A DNA stretch of 64,000 nt from NCBI GenBank assembly GCA_934532985.1, contig CAKTAV010000001.1, forward strand, positions 1 to 64,000. Reading direction: 5' to 3'. The notes beneath the pieces are model-generated. The model saw only the letters and a program-made list of their open reading frames with translations. It had not been told where the DNA came from and ran no database searches. Origin of the DNA: an uncultured Butyricicoccus sp. Its GTDB lineage: Bacteria > Bacillota > Clostridia > Oscillospirales > Butyricicoccaceae. Position numbers and translations under genes: made by a program. Below, piece after piece: positions 27,216 through 36,463 of this stretch (positions are counted from its first letter, which is position 1; each line of letters opens with the position of its first letter).

Positions 27216-27572
27216 TTACAGCGACTCGACATCGACCGGAATCGCGTCCTTCCACAGCTTCTCCAGACCGTAGAAGTTGCGTGCGCTCTCCAGGAATACA
27301 TGCACCAGCGCAAAGCCGTAGTCCAGCAGAATCCAGCTTGCCGAATCGTGTCCCTCCACATGGTGCGGCGCAACGTCGTATTCATGCTTCAGACGGAATT
27401 CCACCTCGTCCGCCAGCGTCTTAACCTGCGTGGTCGAGGTCGCCGTGCAAATGACAAAATACTCCGCCAGCGAGGTCAGCTCCGCTACCTTCAGGATTTC
27501 AATGTCCATTCCCTTCTTGCTGTCCAGCGCCTCCGCCATTGCCTTTACATAGGTTTCATTTGTTACACTCAT
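27216..27572 (-). CDS. rsfS: Ribosomal silencing factor RsfS
   Basis: 118 residues of the Oligomerization/RsfS (YbeB/Iojap) family: YFVICTATSTTQVKTLADEVE and the core EGHDSASWILLDYGFALVHVF split over the middle of the protein. It binds uL14 on the 50S subunit and blocks subunit joining in starvation. Position after nadD-yqeK-LCP and before leuS is the common Firmicutes order. Confidence 0.95.
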   Translation of the reverse strand: MSVTNETYVKAMAEALDSKKGMDIEILKVAELTSLAEYFVICTATSTTQVKTLADEVEFRLKHEYDVAPHHVEGHDSASWILLDYGFALVHVFLESARNFYGLEKLWKDAIPVDVESL

Positions 27573-27586
27573 TCCGTGCTCTCCTT

Positions 27587-28690
27587 CTATTCTTCCGCCG
27601 TTGACGCAGAGCCGCTTGTCTGCTCCGCCGTGCTCTGACGTTCCTTGTCATATCGGTATTGCTTTTCACTCTGCCAGTTCGGGCTGTATGCCCCCGGCAG
27701 CGTGTCCGGCGTGACAATATCCAGCGACGTAATGTCCTCGCGGAGCGGGTTAAAGCCGCCGTTGTTGATCTGATCCAGCGTCTCGTCCGGATCAGCGACA
27801 TAGAACCAGATATAGCTCAATCCATTCAGCGAAATCTTCGCGCCGTCGCCCGGCAGCGTCTGCATAGACAGCGCATCGCTGTCAAAATGACTGCCCTGCG
27901 TGCCCATCCACAGCAGCTCCGGCACGGTCAGATCCGTGTCGATATTATCCGCCACCGTCTGCGCCATGTCCGGCATTTTGGAAAGATTGGACGCGGTGAA
28001 AATCTGCTGTGCCAGCGTTTTCAAAAAGCTCTGCAGCTTCTCAACGCGTCCCACGTCGCCGTTGTCATAGCCGATTCCGTCGTCATTGTGCCGCCAGCGC
28101 AGGAACTCCACCACCTGTTTTCCGTTTAGGTGCTGCTGTCCCGCTTTGAACTCAATCGAGAGGTTCTGCGACTTGTCGTGGTAGCTCATGTCGATCGGCA
28201 CATCGTAGTCGATGCCGCCAATGGAATCAATAATCGACGCAATACCGTCAAAATTCAGAATAATATATTTGTCCGGCCGATAGCCGATGACCGACTGAAT
28301 CTCTCCGCGCATCGTCTCGATGCCCTCGCCGTAAGCGGCGTTGATCTTCTTTCCCGTTCCGGTTCGCGCGGTCTGTACCAGCGTATCGCGCGGAATATTC
28401 AGCACATCTGCTGTTTTGTTTGCCATATCAAACGTGACAACCATGATGGAATCGGTGCGCTCCTGCTCTTCGTCCGTTGCCGCCACCAGCAGGGTAAATA
28501 CATTGTCTCTGCGGTCTGTGCCGGAAACCGTCACTGCTTCGCCCTCGTCCCGCTCTACCGTGATGGTTCCTTGTGAATCAACCCAGAGGTGAAAGCCAAT
28601 GTACCCCGCAGCAGCCACCGCCGCCGTCACGCTCATCACCAAAATCAGCCTGCGGAGCAGCCGCGCCGCGGGCGATGGTCTTCGTCTCAT
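27587..28690 (-). CDS. LytR-CpsA-Psr family cell-envelope protein
   Basis: 367 residues from ATG 28690 (GGAG about 9 nt upstream; frame extends to 28714). Membrane anchor at about 12-34, then the LCP domain: LLVAATDEE..RTDSIMVVTFD, the LNIPRDTLV motif with conserved Arg and Asp, and NFDGIASIIDSIGGI. LCP enzymes transfer undecaprenyl-linked polymers such as teichoic acids or capsule to peptidoglycan outside the membrane. A Ser/Thr/Glu-rich tail ends the protein. The gene lies between yqeK and rsfS, a conserved place for LCP genes in Clostridia. Confidence 0.92.
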   Translation of the reverse strand: MRRRPSPAARLLRRLILVMSVTAAVAAAGYIGFHLWVDSQGTITVERDEGEAVTVSGTDRRDNVFTLLVAATDEEQERTDSIMVVTFDMANKTADVLNIPRDTLVQTARTGTGKKINAAYGEGIETMRGEIQSVIGYRPDKYIILNFDGIASIIDSIGGIDYDVPIDMSYHDKSQNLSIEFKAGQQHLNGKQVVEFLRWRHNDDGIGYDNGDVGRVEKLQSFLKTLAQQIFTASNLSKMPDMAQTVADNIDTDLTVPELLWMGTQGSHFDSDALSMQTLPGDGAKISLNGLSYIWFYVADPDETLDQINNGGFNPLREDITSLDIVTPDTLPGAYSPNWQSEKQYRYDKERQSTAEQTSGSASTAEE

Positions 28691-28710
28691 TCTGTTCGCT
28701 CTCCAAACGG

Positions 28711-29271
28711 TCAATCCGGCAGAAGGCTGTTTCGCGCCTCTACCGTATCCGTATGAATTTTCTTGCCGCGGCGAATCAGCTCGCGCAGCGAGGAATCAAA
28801 GCAGTAGCGCAGCGCCTTGTCCAGATCGCGCTCCGCCAGCTTGCGCGCGGTTTTGACACCTTCAAAATCGCGGTTTTCCTCGATGTAATCCGCCAGATAC
28901 ACAATCTTATCCAGCTTGGTCATATTCGCCCGTCCGGTCGTGTGATATGCAATGGCATCCGCCACGTCCTGCGGCGCATGGTACTCATGCAGCGCGATCG
29001 CCGCCGCCGTTTTTCCATGGAGCATTTTCCACTCGGTCTGCTCCACGCCTTTTGGTATTATACTGTATTTTTTGCACAAGTTCAACTGCTCTTCCCGAGA
29101 AACTTCCTTTGTTATATCGTGCAAGAGCATGGCAAAAGCGCACTTTTCCTCGTCTTCTCCAAACTTTTTTGCCAATTTGCGCGCCGCCTTCTCGCACCCC
29201 AGCGTGTGCTTCAGACGGTATCCCGACAGGTGGGAAAGAATGTCCTCCCGCATCTCCTCGCTACAAATCAT
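28711..29271 (-). CDS. yqeK: HD-domain nucleotide phosphatase YqeK (probable Ap4A hydrolase)
   Basis: 186 residues from ATG 29271, overlapping the nadD stop as ATGA. HD-domain residues: RLKHTLGCEKAA (His), MLLHDITKE (His-Asp), and LHGKTAAAIA, HTTGR and VYLADYIEENR further on. YqeK proteins hydrolyse diadenosine tetraphosphate symmetrically and bind iron or manganese. The open frame extends upstream to 29427 inside nadD, but the overlap start is the family start. Confidence 0.93.
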   Translation of the reverse strand: MICSEEMREDILSHLSGYRLKHTLGCEKAARKLAKKFGEDEEKCAFAMLLHDITKEVSREEQLNLCKKYSIIPKGVEQTEWKMLHGKTAAAIALHEYHAPQDVADAIAYHTTGRANMTKLDKIVYLADYIEENRDFEGVKTARKLAERDLDKALRYCFDSSLRELIRRGKKIHTDTVEARNSLLPD

Positions 29272-29882
29272 TGTTCTGCCTCCCTTTCGCCGTATAGATG
29301 CTGCTGCTGAATATAGCGCCACACCGAATCCGGCATCATTTCCCGACACGCGCCGTGCGACGTACGCAGCTGTGTCGACGACATCGGCAGCGCCGGACAG
29401 TCTACAATTGCAATGCGCGCATCCCACAGCCTGCGATATCGCTGCGCCGCCTGCGCAATCGCCTCACGATCCTCGTCGTCCCGCGCCACGACCGCCAGCG
29501 TACACAGCCGGCACAAAATCTCCGGATGATACCACTTGTCCAGCGACAGCAGCATATCCGTCCCCATGATAAAATAATACGAAATATCCGGATTTCGCCC
29601 CGTCAGCTCGGTCAACGTATCGACGGTATAGCTCCGCCCGCCGCGCTCCAGCTCCAGCTCAGAGACCTCCGCCCCCGGCAGTTCACGCGCCGCCAGACGC
29701 ACCATCTCCAGCCGCTGCTGTGTGTTCGCCGAGCCCTCCGGCATCACCTTGTGCGGCGGGATGTTGTCCGGCATCAGCAGGATGTGGTCCAGTCCCAGCG
29801 CCCGCTGTGCCTGCCACGCCGCATGCAGATGCCCGTTGTGCGGCGGATTAAAGGTTCCGCCCAGAATACCGACTTTTTTCAT
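29268..29882 (-). CDS. nadD: Nicotinate-nucleotide adenylyltransferase
   Basis: Adenylates nicotinate mononucleotide in NAD synthesis. 204 residues from ATG 29882, which overlaps the yhbY stop as ATGA. Motifs: GILGGTFNPPHNGHL (nucleotidyltransferase HxGH) and the later SSTQLR (ISSTxIR equivalent). The frame continues upstream to 29987 inside yhbY but the family starts here. Confidence 0.96.
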   Translation of the reverse strand: MKKVGILGGTFNPPHNGHLHAAWQAQRALGLDHILLMPDNIPPHKVMPEGSANTQQRLEMVRLAARELPGAEVSELELERGGRSYTVDTLTELTGRNPDISYYFIMGTDMLLSLDKWYHPEILCRLCTLAVVARDDEDREAIAQAAQRYRRLWDARIAIVDCPALPMSSTQLRTSHGACREMMPDSVWRYIQQQHLYGEREAEQ

Positions 29883-30184
29883 TTGGTGACCAATACGATG
29901 TGCCGATCCTCCGGCTCCACCGCCTCTCGGTAAATGACGGTCTTGGTGCCGATGCACTGTACCGCCGCCGCGTCCAGCTCCTCGCACAGCGCCCCCTGCA
30001 CGCTCTTCGGCGTCATCATGGCGGACTCCAGAATCTTAATCTTTACCAGCTCTTTTTTCGCCAGAATGCTGTCCACCTCGCGGATAACAGCGTCCGTCAG
30101 TCCGCCCTTGCCGATCAGCACCATGTCCTCCAGATTATTGGACAGTCCGCGCAGCTGCGCTCTCTGCTTGCTTGTCAGTTCCAT
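29879..30184 (-). CDS. yhbY: YhbY-type CRM-domain RNA-binding protein
   Basis: 101 residues forming one CRM domain with the GKGG loop (VLIGKGGLTDAVI) and the start MELTSKQRAQLRGL. YhbY binds pre-50S particles in ribosome assembly. In many Firmicutes it follows obgE and precedes nadD; here obgE is missing upstream and rdgB takes its place, abutting by zero nucleotides (rdgB stop ends at 30185). Confidence 0.93.
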   Translation of the reverse strand: MELTSKQRAQLRGLSNNLEDMVLIGKGGLTDAVIREVDSILAKKELVKIKILESAMMTPKSVQGALCEELDAAAVQCIGTKTVIYREAVEPEDRHIVLVTK

Positions 30185-30790
30185 TTATTTTTCTTCTCCT
30201 GTCATCATTTCCAAATACGCTCTCAGTGCGCTGCCCAGCGCGGTAAACGCTCGTGCGCGGTGCGAAATCGCGTTCTTTACACCCGAATCCAACTCTGCAA
30301 ACGTGGAACCGTATTCCGGCACACAGAAAATCGGGTCGTAGCCAAAGCCGCCCTCTCCGTGCTCCTCGTTCAAAATCGTGCCGCGGCATTCACCGCGTAC
30401 CGCCAGCTCCTTACCGTCCGGGAACACGCACGCCGCCACGCACACAAATTTGGCCGTGCGCTCGTTTTTCGGAATGTCCTTCATGCGCTCCAGCAGCAGT
30501 TGGTTTCGCTCGTGGTCAGTCACGTCACCGGCCCAGCGGGCGGAATAGACGCCCGGCTCACCGTTCAGCGCCTCGACTTCCAGTCCCGAATCGTCCGCAA
30601 TCGCCGGTGCACCCAGCGCCTGACAGACGGCGCGCGCCTTGCTCTTAGCGTTTTCCTCAAACGTCGTGCCGTTTTCCTCTATCTCCGGGAAATCCTCCGG
30701 CAGCGGTTCCAGCTCCACACCGAGCGGGGCAAGAATCTCCACTAGTTCCTTCCTCTTTCCTTTATTGCGAGATGCCAGATAAAACTTCAT
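30185..30790 (-). CDS. rdgB: XTP/dITP diphosphatase (RdgB/HAM1)
   Basis: Removes deaminated purine nucleotides from the pool. 201 residues from ATG 30790. Motifs: ASRNKGKRKEL near the N-terminus, ADDSGLEVEALNGEPGVYSAR (about 68-88, split across the active site), GFGYDPIF and the terminal SHRARA. The frame extends upstream to 30859 but the family start is here. It follows rph closely, a common order in Firmicutes. Confidence 0.96.
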   Translation of the reverse strand: MKFYLASRNKGKRKELVEILAPLGVELEPLPEDFPEIEENGTTFEENAKSKARAVCQALGAPAIADDSGLEVEALNGEPGVYSARWAGDVTDHERNQLLLERMKDIPKNERTAKFVCVAACVFPDGKELAVRGECRGTILNEEHGEGGFGYDPIFCVPEYGSTFAELDSGVKNAISHRARAFTALGSALRAYLEMMTGEEK

Positions 30791-30819
30791 CGTGCTCTCC
30801 TTCCATTCCAATACCTGCG

Positions 30820-31545
30820 TCAGATAATCTCTCCGATGATTTTTTTCTGTTCTCGGCACAACTTCGCCGTGCCCTTTTTCGCCAGCGACATCAGCCGGGT
30901 CAGCTCTTCCTTGGTAAACGGACGTCCCTCTCCGGTGCCCTGAATTTCCACAAACTCGCCCTTTTCGGTCATCACAAAGTTTGCGTCCACAATTGCCGTG
31001 GAATCCTCTGCATACGCCAAATCCAGAATCGGCTCGTTTTCCCAGATGCCCACGCTCACCGCGGCAACCTGTCCGTTCAGCGGCATGCGCTCAAGCACGC
31101 CCTCATCCACCAGCTTGCGGCAGGCCAGCGCCAGCGCGACAAAGCCGCCGGTAATCGACGCGCACCGCGTGCCGCCGTCCGCCTGAATGACGTCGCAGTC
31201 AATGATGATCTGCCGCTCGCCCAGCGCTTCCATGTCCGTCACCGCGCGCAGACTGCGTCCGATCAGGCGCTGAATCTCCGCACTGCGTCCGCTCAGCTTG
31301 AGCTTGGAAATATCGCGGCGGCTGCGCGTATTCGTCGCACGCGGCAGCATGCTGTACTCCGCCGTAACCCAGCCGCGTCCTGTGCCCTTGACGTGCAACG
31401 GAACGTTTTCCTCCACCGTCGCGTTGCACAGCACCTTGGTATTGCCCACCGAGATCAGAACCGATCCCTCGGCGTGCATTGTATAATCCGGAATGATCTT
31501 TACCTTGCGCATCTCATCGCTGCGGCGCAAATCCGGTCTTGCCAT
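30820..31545 (-). CDS. rph: Ribonuclease PH
   Basis: Phosphorolytic 3' exoribonuclease that trims tRNA precursors. 241 residues: ARPDLRRSDEMRKVKI start, GRGWVTAEYSMLPRAT, DCDVIQADGGTR (catalytic Asp region) and the terminal KKGTAKLCREQKK. Full length for the family. It is 24 nt downstream of ftsY in the same operon. Confidence 0.97.
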   Translation of the reverse strand: MARPDLRRSDEMRKVKIIPDYTMHAEGSVLISVGNTKVLCNATVEENVPLHVKGTGRGWVTAEYSMLPRATNTRSRRDISKLKLSGRSAEIQRLIGRSLRAVTDMEALGERQIIIDCDVIQADGGTRCASITGGFVALALACRKLVDEGVLERMPLNGQVAAVSVGIWENEPILDLAYAEDSTAIVDANFVMTEKGEFVEIQGTGEGRPFTKEELTRLMSLAKKGTAKLCREQKKIIGEII

Positions 31546-31569
31546 CGTTGTTTCCTCCCCGTCGTTTGG

Positions 31570-32538
31570 TTACTCGTTTCCCGACGCGTCGGTTTCCTCC
31601 GACTGCGCCGCTTCGTCCTCTTCCGTCTCGTCCTTCGGCAGCAGCGCCTCAACAAACGCCTCGCGCTCAAACGGCATCAAATCATCAATGCCCTCGCCGA
31701 CGCCGACGTACTTGACCGGCACGCCCAGTCCGGCGGAAATCGCAATGACAATGCCGCCCTTCGCCGTGCCGTCCAGCTTAGTCAGCACAATGCCGGTCAG
31801 CTCCGCCGCCTTGTTAAACTGCTCGGCCTGCGACACGGCGTTCTGTCCCGTCGTCGCATCCAGCACCAGCAGCGTCTCCTGGCTGGCATCCGGCAGTTCC
31901 CGCTTGATGACACGGTCAATCTTGTTCAGCTCATTCATCAGATTCGCCTTGTTGTGCAGTCGTCCCGCGGTGTCCACCAAAATGACATCGCAGCCGCGCG
32001 CCTTTGCCGCCGCAATCGAATCAAACACAACCGCCGCCGGATCGGCGCCCTCGCTGTGGCGCACGATATCCGCGCCCGAGCGCTTCGCCCAGACCGTCAA
32101 TTGATCTGCCGCCGCCGCACGGAACGTGTCCGCCGCCGACAGCAGGACGCGCTTGCCCTGCGCCGCAAACGACGCCGCCAGCTTGCCGATGGTCGTCGTC
32201 TTGCCCACACCGTTGACGCCGATGACCAGCACCACCGACGGAGTAGTCTCCAGCTGCAAGCCGGAGTCCTCCTGCATCATGCTGCACAGAATGTCCTTAA
32301 GCGCGGCGCGCAGCTCTTCCTTCGTGCTGATGCGCTCGTGTTTGGCGCGGTCGCGCAGCTGATCGACTGCCTCGGTCGCGGTCTCCACGCCCAGATCCGC
32401 CAGAATCATCGCTTCCTCCAGCTCCTCCAGCATGTCCTCGTCCACCTTGACAAAGGCGGCAAATACGTCGCCGATGGACTCGGAAACTGAATCCGTCGTG
32501 CGCTTGAGTCCTTCCTTGATTTTATCGAAAAATCCCAT
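31570..32538 (-). CDS. ftsY: Signal recognition particle receptor FtsY
   Basis: GTPase that docks SRP-ribosome complexes at the membrane. 322 residues: a short N domain (about 1-100), and the NG GTPase domain with GVNGVGKTTTIGKLA, DTAGRLHNKANLMNEL, TKLDGTAKGG and VGVGEGIDDLMPF. The C-terminus has an acidic extension (TEEDEAAQSEETDASGNE) instead of the N-terminal acidic domain of E. coli FtsY. It is 12 nt downstream of smc; ffh is not in the window. Confidence 0.97.
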   Translation of the reverse strand: MGFFDKIKEGLKRTTDSVSESIGDVFAAFVKVDEDMLEELEEAMILADLGVETATEAVDQLRDRAKHERISTKEELRAALKDILCSMMQEDSGLQLETTPSVVLVIGVNGVGKTTTIGKLAASFAAQGKRVLLSAADTFRAAAADQLTVWAKRSGADIVRHSEGADPAAVVFDSIAAAKARGCDVILVDTAGRLHNKANLMNELNKIDRVIKRELPDASQETLLVLDATTGQNAVSQAEQFNKAAELTGIVLTKLDGTAKGGIVIAISAGLGVPVKYVGVGEGIDDLMPFEREAFVEALLPKDETEEDEAAQSEETDASGNE

Positions 32539-32550
32539 TGGGGTTCCTCC

Positions 32551-35500
32551 TTACTCTGCTTTCATTTGCAGCTTTTCTTCTACTTCACGGATGTTGAGCA
32601 TCAGCAGTTTGGATACGCCGCGCTCCTGCATCGTCACGCCGTACAGCATATCTGCCTCCTCCATTGTGCCGCGCCGGTGTGTGATGACGATGAACTGCGT
32701 CTTGTCCGACAGCCGCCGCAGATACTTGGCGTACCGCGTGACGTTGACATCGTCCAGCGCCGCCTCAATCTCATCCAAAATACAAAACGGAGTCGGACGC
32801 ACCTTGATAATCGCAAAATACAACGCGATCGCGACAAACGCCTTCTCACCGCCCGACAGCAGCGACAGGCTCTTGACCGCCTTGCCCGGCGGTGTGACAC
32901 GAATCTCAATGCCGCAGCCCAGCACGTCGTGCTCGTCCTCTAGGCACAGCTCCGCCGTGCCGCCGCCAAACATCTCCTGAAAGGTCTCGCCAAAATATTG
33001 ATTAAGCTGAGCGAATGACTGCACAAATACCTCCTGCATCTGCACGGTCAGCTGCGCGATAATCTCCCGCAGCTCGGTTTCCGCCTGCTCCAGATCATCC
33101 TTTTGCCCAGTCAGGAACGTCAGACGCTCGGACAGCTCGTCGTATTCCTCGACCGCCGCCAGATTCACCGGACCCAGCTGGCGGATCTGCCGCCGCAGGG
33201 TGGAGGCTCGCTGTTCCGTCTCCGGCCGGTTTTCGATCTTCTGCGCGACAGACTGTGCCGCCGTCGGCGTCAGCTCGTAGCTGTTCCACATCGTGTCCAG
33301 CAGCTGCTTCTCTTCCGTCCGCAGCTTTTCGGTTGCCGCTTCCGTCCGCGCCGCCTCGCGTTCCAGCGAGACAACCTGTGACGAAAGTCCCTGTACCTTT
33401 TTATTTTCTTCGGTTTTGTTGCGTTCCAGTCGGGTGCGCTGCTCGATTCCAGCGCGCAGCTCCTGCGACAGCTGTTCCCGCTCTCCGTCCAGTCCGGTTC
33501 CCTGCGTTTCCAGCTGTTCCAGCTCGCGGCGGTCGCTTTCCTGCTGTCGCAGGTACTCCGCCATCCGGCGCTCCGCGTCGTCCGCGGTCTGCTGGGCGCG
33601 CTGCATCAGGTCGTCCAAATCATGCAGCGCCTGCTCGTGTGCCTGCCGCTCGGTCTCCGCCTGCGCGCTCTCGGTGCGCTTTGCCGCGGCCCGCTCGCTC
33701 AGCTGCCGCATTTTCTCCGAAACCGCCTGTCCCGCCTGCTCCGCCTGACGTATCTTGTCCTCGGCGTCCTGCTTGTCGCGTTCCGCCTGCTCCATTTCCT
33801 GCGCCAGCGAGGCAATGCGCGTCTCAAACTCAGCCCGCAGACGGTCGGCGTTGTCTCGCTCCTCCACCAACTGAGTCAAGCTGCTCTCCACGCTCTCCAT
33901 CAGCAGACGATGCTGCTGCGCCGCAGCCTGCTGTGCCGCCAGCTTCTGCCGAACCGCGCCCAGTTCGTCGGTGATATCCTGCACCACCGTCTCACCCTCT
34001 TCGGTCTGCTTTGCCAGCTCCGCGCCGCGTTCTGCCAGCGTTTCTAGCTCCGCACTCTGCGTTTTTTCCTGTCGCTGCAGCGCCTGCAACTGGTTGGCAC
34101 GCGACAAAATGCCCGACGAACGTCCCACTGAGCCGCCGGTCAGTGAACCGCCGGCCTGCACAACCTGTCCATCCAGCGTGACAATGCGGAATCGATTGCG
34201 AAACCGCCGTCCCATCGCAATGGCGTCATCCAGCGTGCGCACAATGACCGTGCGTCCGAGCAAATTCCAAATGATATCGTGATAGGCGGCATCATAGGTC
34301 GTCAGCTCTGCCGCAATGCCGCAGAAGCCGTCCTGCTGTTCCAGCCCGTTTTCCCTTAGCTGCATCGGGCGAATCGTGTCCACCGGCAAAAACGTCGCGC
34401 GTCCGCCGTCCGTCCGCTTCAGCAGTTCAATCGCCCGCTTGGCGTCCTGCGGCGTGTCCACAATGATGTTGGATGCCGCCGCGCCCAGCGCCGTCTCAAT
34501 CGCCGTGACATAGTCGTCGGCTACCTGAATCAACGAGGATACCGGCCCGTGCACGCCGTCCAGCTTGCCGGATTCTGCGCGATTCATCACCTTCTTGACC
34601 GCCCGCGAAAAGCCCTCATAGTCCTTTTGCAGCTCGGTCAGCATGCGAATGCGGTTGCGGCTGTCCTGTAGTGCGCCCTGCTTCTGCGTGTACTGCTGGC
34701 GCGCTTCATGCAGCTGCCGCGTCGCCTCGCGCAGTCGTTCCTGCTCCTCACGCAGGAGCTCTTGCTGCGTCTGGACGTCCTCTTCCAGCTCGGTCTGGAT
34801 ACGCTCCATCTCGTCCTGTGCGGTGCGCTCCTGCTCGGCGCGCCCCTGCGCCTGCCGCAGCTCCTCCGCCAGAGAGCCCTGTCGCTGTTCCATGGTCTCG
34901 CGCTGGGTTTCCACTGCGGTTTGATCGTTTTGCAGCCGGTGCATCCGCTCGGCGTGCTGTGCCGCCTGCTGCCGCAGCTGCTCCAGCTCGCGCTGACCGT
35001 GCCCCATGCTCTGGGCGCTCTGCTCCATCGCACGACTCAGCTCTTTCTGCTCACGCGCAATGCGGTCCACCGTCTCTTGCAGCTCGTGCACTCTCGCTTC
35101 GCGCGCCGCGCGCTGCTCCGCAATCGTGCGCTTTTGCTCGGTCTGGGTCTCCGCCTGTTGCTTTGCCAGCTCGCGGTTGTTCTCCGCGTTGCGGCAGCTC
35201 TCTTCCAGCACCGCCATGCGGCGGGCGCGTTCCGCCTGTTCGCGTTCCAGCTCGCCGCGGCGGGCGCGCAGTTCTTCGTTGCGCACCTCTGCCTGCTGCA
35301 TTGCCAGCTCCAGCTGCTCCACCGTCCGGTATCCCCGCTCCTGCTCAGCACGCACCCGCGTCAAATCCGCCTGCACGGTCTGTTCGCGCTCCTCGCTCTG
35401 CTTCAGCGCCTCTGCCATACCGTTCAGCGAGTCCATCCACAGTGAGACTTCATGCACGCGCAGCTCGTCATGCAGCTTTAAAAACCGCTTTGCCGTCTCC

Positions 35501-36126
35501 GCCTGCTGCTGTAACGGGCCGGAGCGTTCGTGCAGCTCGTTCCAGATATCGCGGATGCGCACCAAGTTGGCGTCCGTCTGTTCCAGCCGCTTTTCCGCCT
35601 CACCTTTGCGGGTGCGGAATTTGGTGACGCCCGCTGCCTCCTCAAAGATTTCGCGGCGATCCACGCTTTTGGCAGACAAAATTTCATCAATACGACCCTG
35701 TCCGATGACAGAATAGCCATCCCGTCCCAATCCCGTGTCCATGAACAGCTCGCGCACATCCTTGAGTCGGGCGCGCTTTCCATTGATGCGGTACTCGCTT
35801 TCGCCGGAACGATAGAACCGGCGAGAAACCATAACCTCCGCCGCATCCAGCGGGAAGCGTCCGCCGCTGTTGTCCAGAATCAGCGTGACCTGCGCAAAAC
35901 CCATGCGGTTTCTCCGCGCCGTGCCGCCGAAGATGACGTCCTCCATTTTTTCGCCGCGCAGGCTCTTAGTGGACTGCTCGCCCAGCACCCAGCGCACGGC
36001 ATCCGAGATATTGGATTTTCCGCTTCCGTTCGGCCCGACAATCGCCGTCATCCCATCCGAAAACCGAATCACCGTCCGGTCCGGAAAGGACTTGAAGCCC
36101 TGCAATTCCAATGATTTTAAATACAA
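32551..36126 (-). CDS. smc: Chromosome segregation ATPase SMC
   Basis: Condensin subunit, 1191 residues. N-terminal Walker A (GPNGSGKSNISDAVRW, about 32-47), long coiled coils about 170-490 and 690-1000 around a hinge (about 510-670, with the GSLTGGSVGR motif), then the C-terminal signature LLSGGEKAFVAIAL and Walker B (PFCILDEIEAALDD). The coiled coils are unusually rich in Gln, Arg and Glu. scpA/scpB are not nearby. It starts the smc-ftsY-rph...leuS run. Confidence 0.97.
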   Translation of the reverse strand: MYLKSLELQGFKSFPDRTVIRFSDGMTAIVGPNGSGKSNISDAVRWVLGEQSTKSLRGEKMEDVIFGGTARRNRMGFAQVTLILDNSGGRFPLDAAEVMVSRRFYRSGESEYRINGKRARLKDVRELFMDTGLGRDGYSVIGQGRIDEILSAKSVDRREIFEEAAGVTKFRTRKGEAEKRLEQTDANLVRIRDIWNELHERSGPLQQQAETAKRFLKLHDELRVHEVSLWMDSLNGMAEALKQSEEREQTVQADLTRVRAEQERGYRTVEQLELAMQQAEVRNEELRARRGELEREQAERARRMAVLEESCRNAENNRELAKQQAETQTEQKRTIAEQRAAREARVHELQETVDRIAREQKELSRAMEQSAQSMGHGQRELEQLRQQAAQHAERMHRLQNDQTAVETQRETMEQRQGSLAEELRQAQGRAEQERTAQDEMERIQTELEEDVQTQQELLREEQERLREATRQLHEARQQYTQKQGALQDSRNRIRMLTELQKDYEGFSRAVKKVMNRAESGKLDGVHGPVSSLIQVADDYVTAIETALGAAASNIIVDTPQDAKRAIELLKRTDGGRATFLPVDTIRPMQLRENGLEQQDGFCGIAAELTTYDAAYHDIIWNLLGRTVIVRTLDDAIAMGRRFRNRFRIVTLDGQVVQAGGSLTGGSVGRSSGILSRANQLQALQRQEKTQSAELETLAERGAELAKQTEEGETVVQDITDELGAVRQKLAAQQAAAQQHRLLMESVESSLTQLVEERDNADRLRAEFETRIASLAQEMEQAERDKQDAEDKIRQAEQAGQAVSEKMRQLSERAAAKRTESAQAETERQAHEQALHDLDDLMQRAQQTADDAERRMAEYLRQQESDRRELEQLETQGTGLDGEREQLSQELRAGIEQRTRLERNKTEENKKVQGLSSQVVSLEREAARTEAATEKLRTEEKQLLDTMWNSYELTPTAAQSVAQKIENRPETEQRASTLRRQIRQLGPVNLAAVEEYDELSERLTFLTGQKDDLEQAETELREIIAQLTVQMQEVFVQSFAQLNQYFGETFQEMFGGGTAELCLEDEHDVLGCGIEIRVTPPGKAVKSLSLLSGGEKAFVAIALYFAIIKVRPTPFCILDEIEAALDDVNVTRYAKYLRRLSDKTQFIVITHRRGTMEEADMLYGVTMQERGVSKLLMLNIREVEEKLQMKAE

Positions 36127-36179
36127 ACAAACACCTCATATGTGGATATTCGATACGTATCCATACTAACTTATCTTAT

Positions 36180-36208
36180 AGAATAGCATGTTTTCCCTCT
36201 CGGCGCAA
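36180..36208 (-). promoter_or_regulatory. Possible promoter of the smc operon
   Basis: TTGCGC (36208-36203) and TATTCT (36185-36180), 17-nt spacer; the hexamers are only partial matches. Confidence 0.4.
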
Positions 36209-36315
36209 CGTCATCTGAGGAAAACATCCGAAAACTGCCGTTCTTGCCCGCTATCTTCCCTTTTTTCGTCAGATTTTGTTTGATTTTTCACATATTTTGC
36301 GCAACTCCATGCATA

Positions 36316-36344
36316 CAAAAAGAGACAGCGCTGTAGCTGTCTCT
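36316..36344 (-). terminator. Rho-independent terminator before smc
   Basis: AGAGACAGC/GCTGTCTCT stem with TTTTTG following on the minus strand. It separates the radical SAM gene from smc. The rest of 36127-36463 has a small hairpin CAAGG-GGAAT-CCTTG (36406-36420) and a repeated 19-nt segment, but no gene. Confidence 0.85.
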
Positions 36345-36463
36345 TCTCCTTCTGATATTGCAATGTCGTCTTTTTGTTCATCCACTCAGCCTGTTGCCCT
36401 TGCATCAAGGGGAATCCTTGCGTCCAAACGTGCTACCTGTCTATTCACAGAGTAACTCTTACG

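Noticed and set aside
36211..36408. 65-codon minus-strand frame between radical SAM and smc genes
   Set aside because: It runs through a terminator and shows no family pattern or good start.
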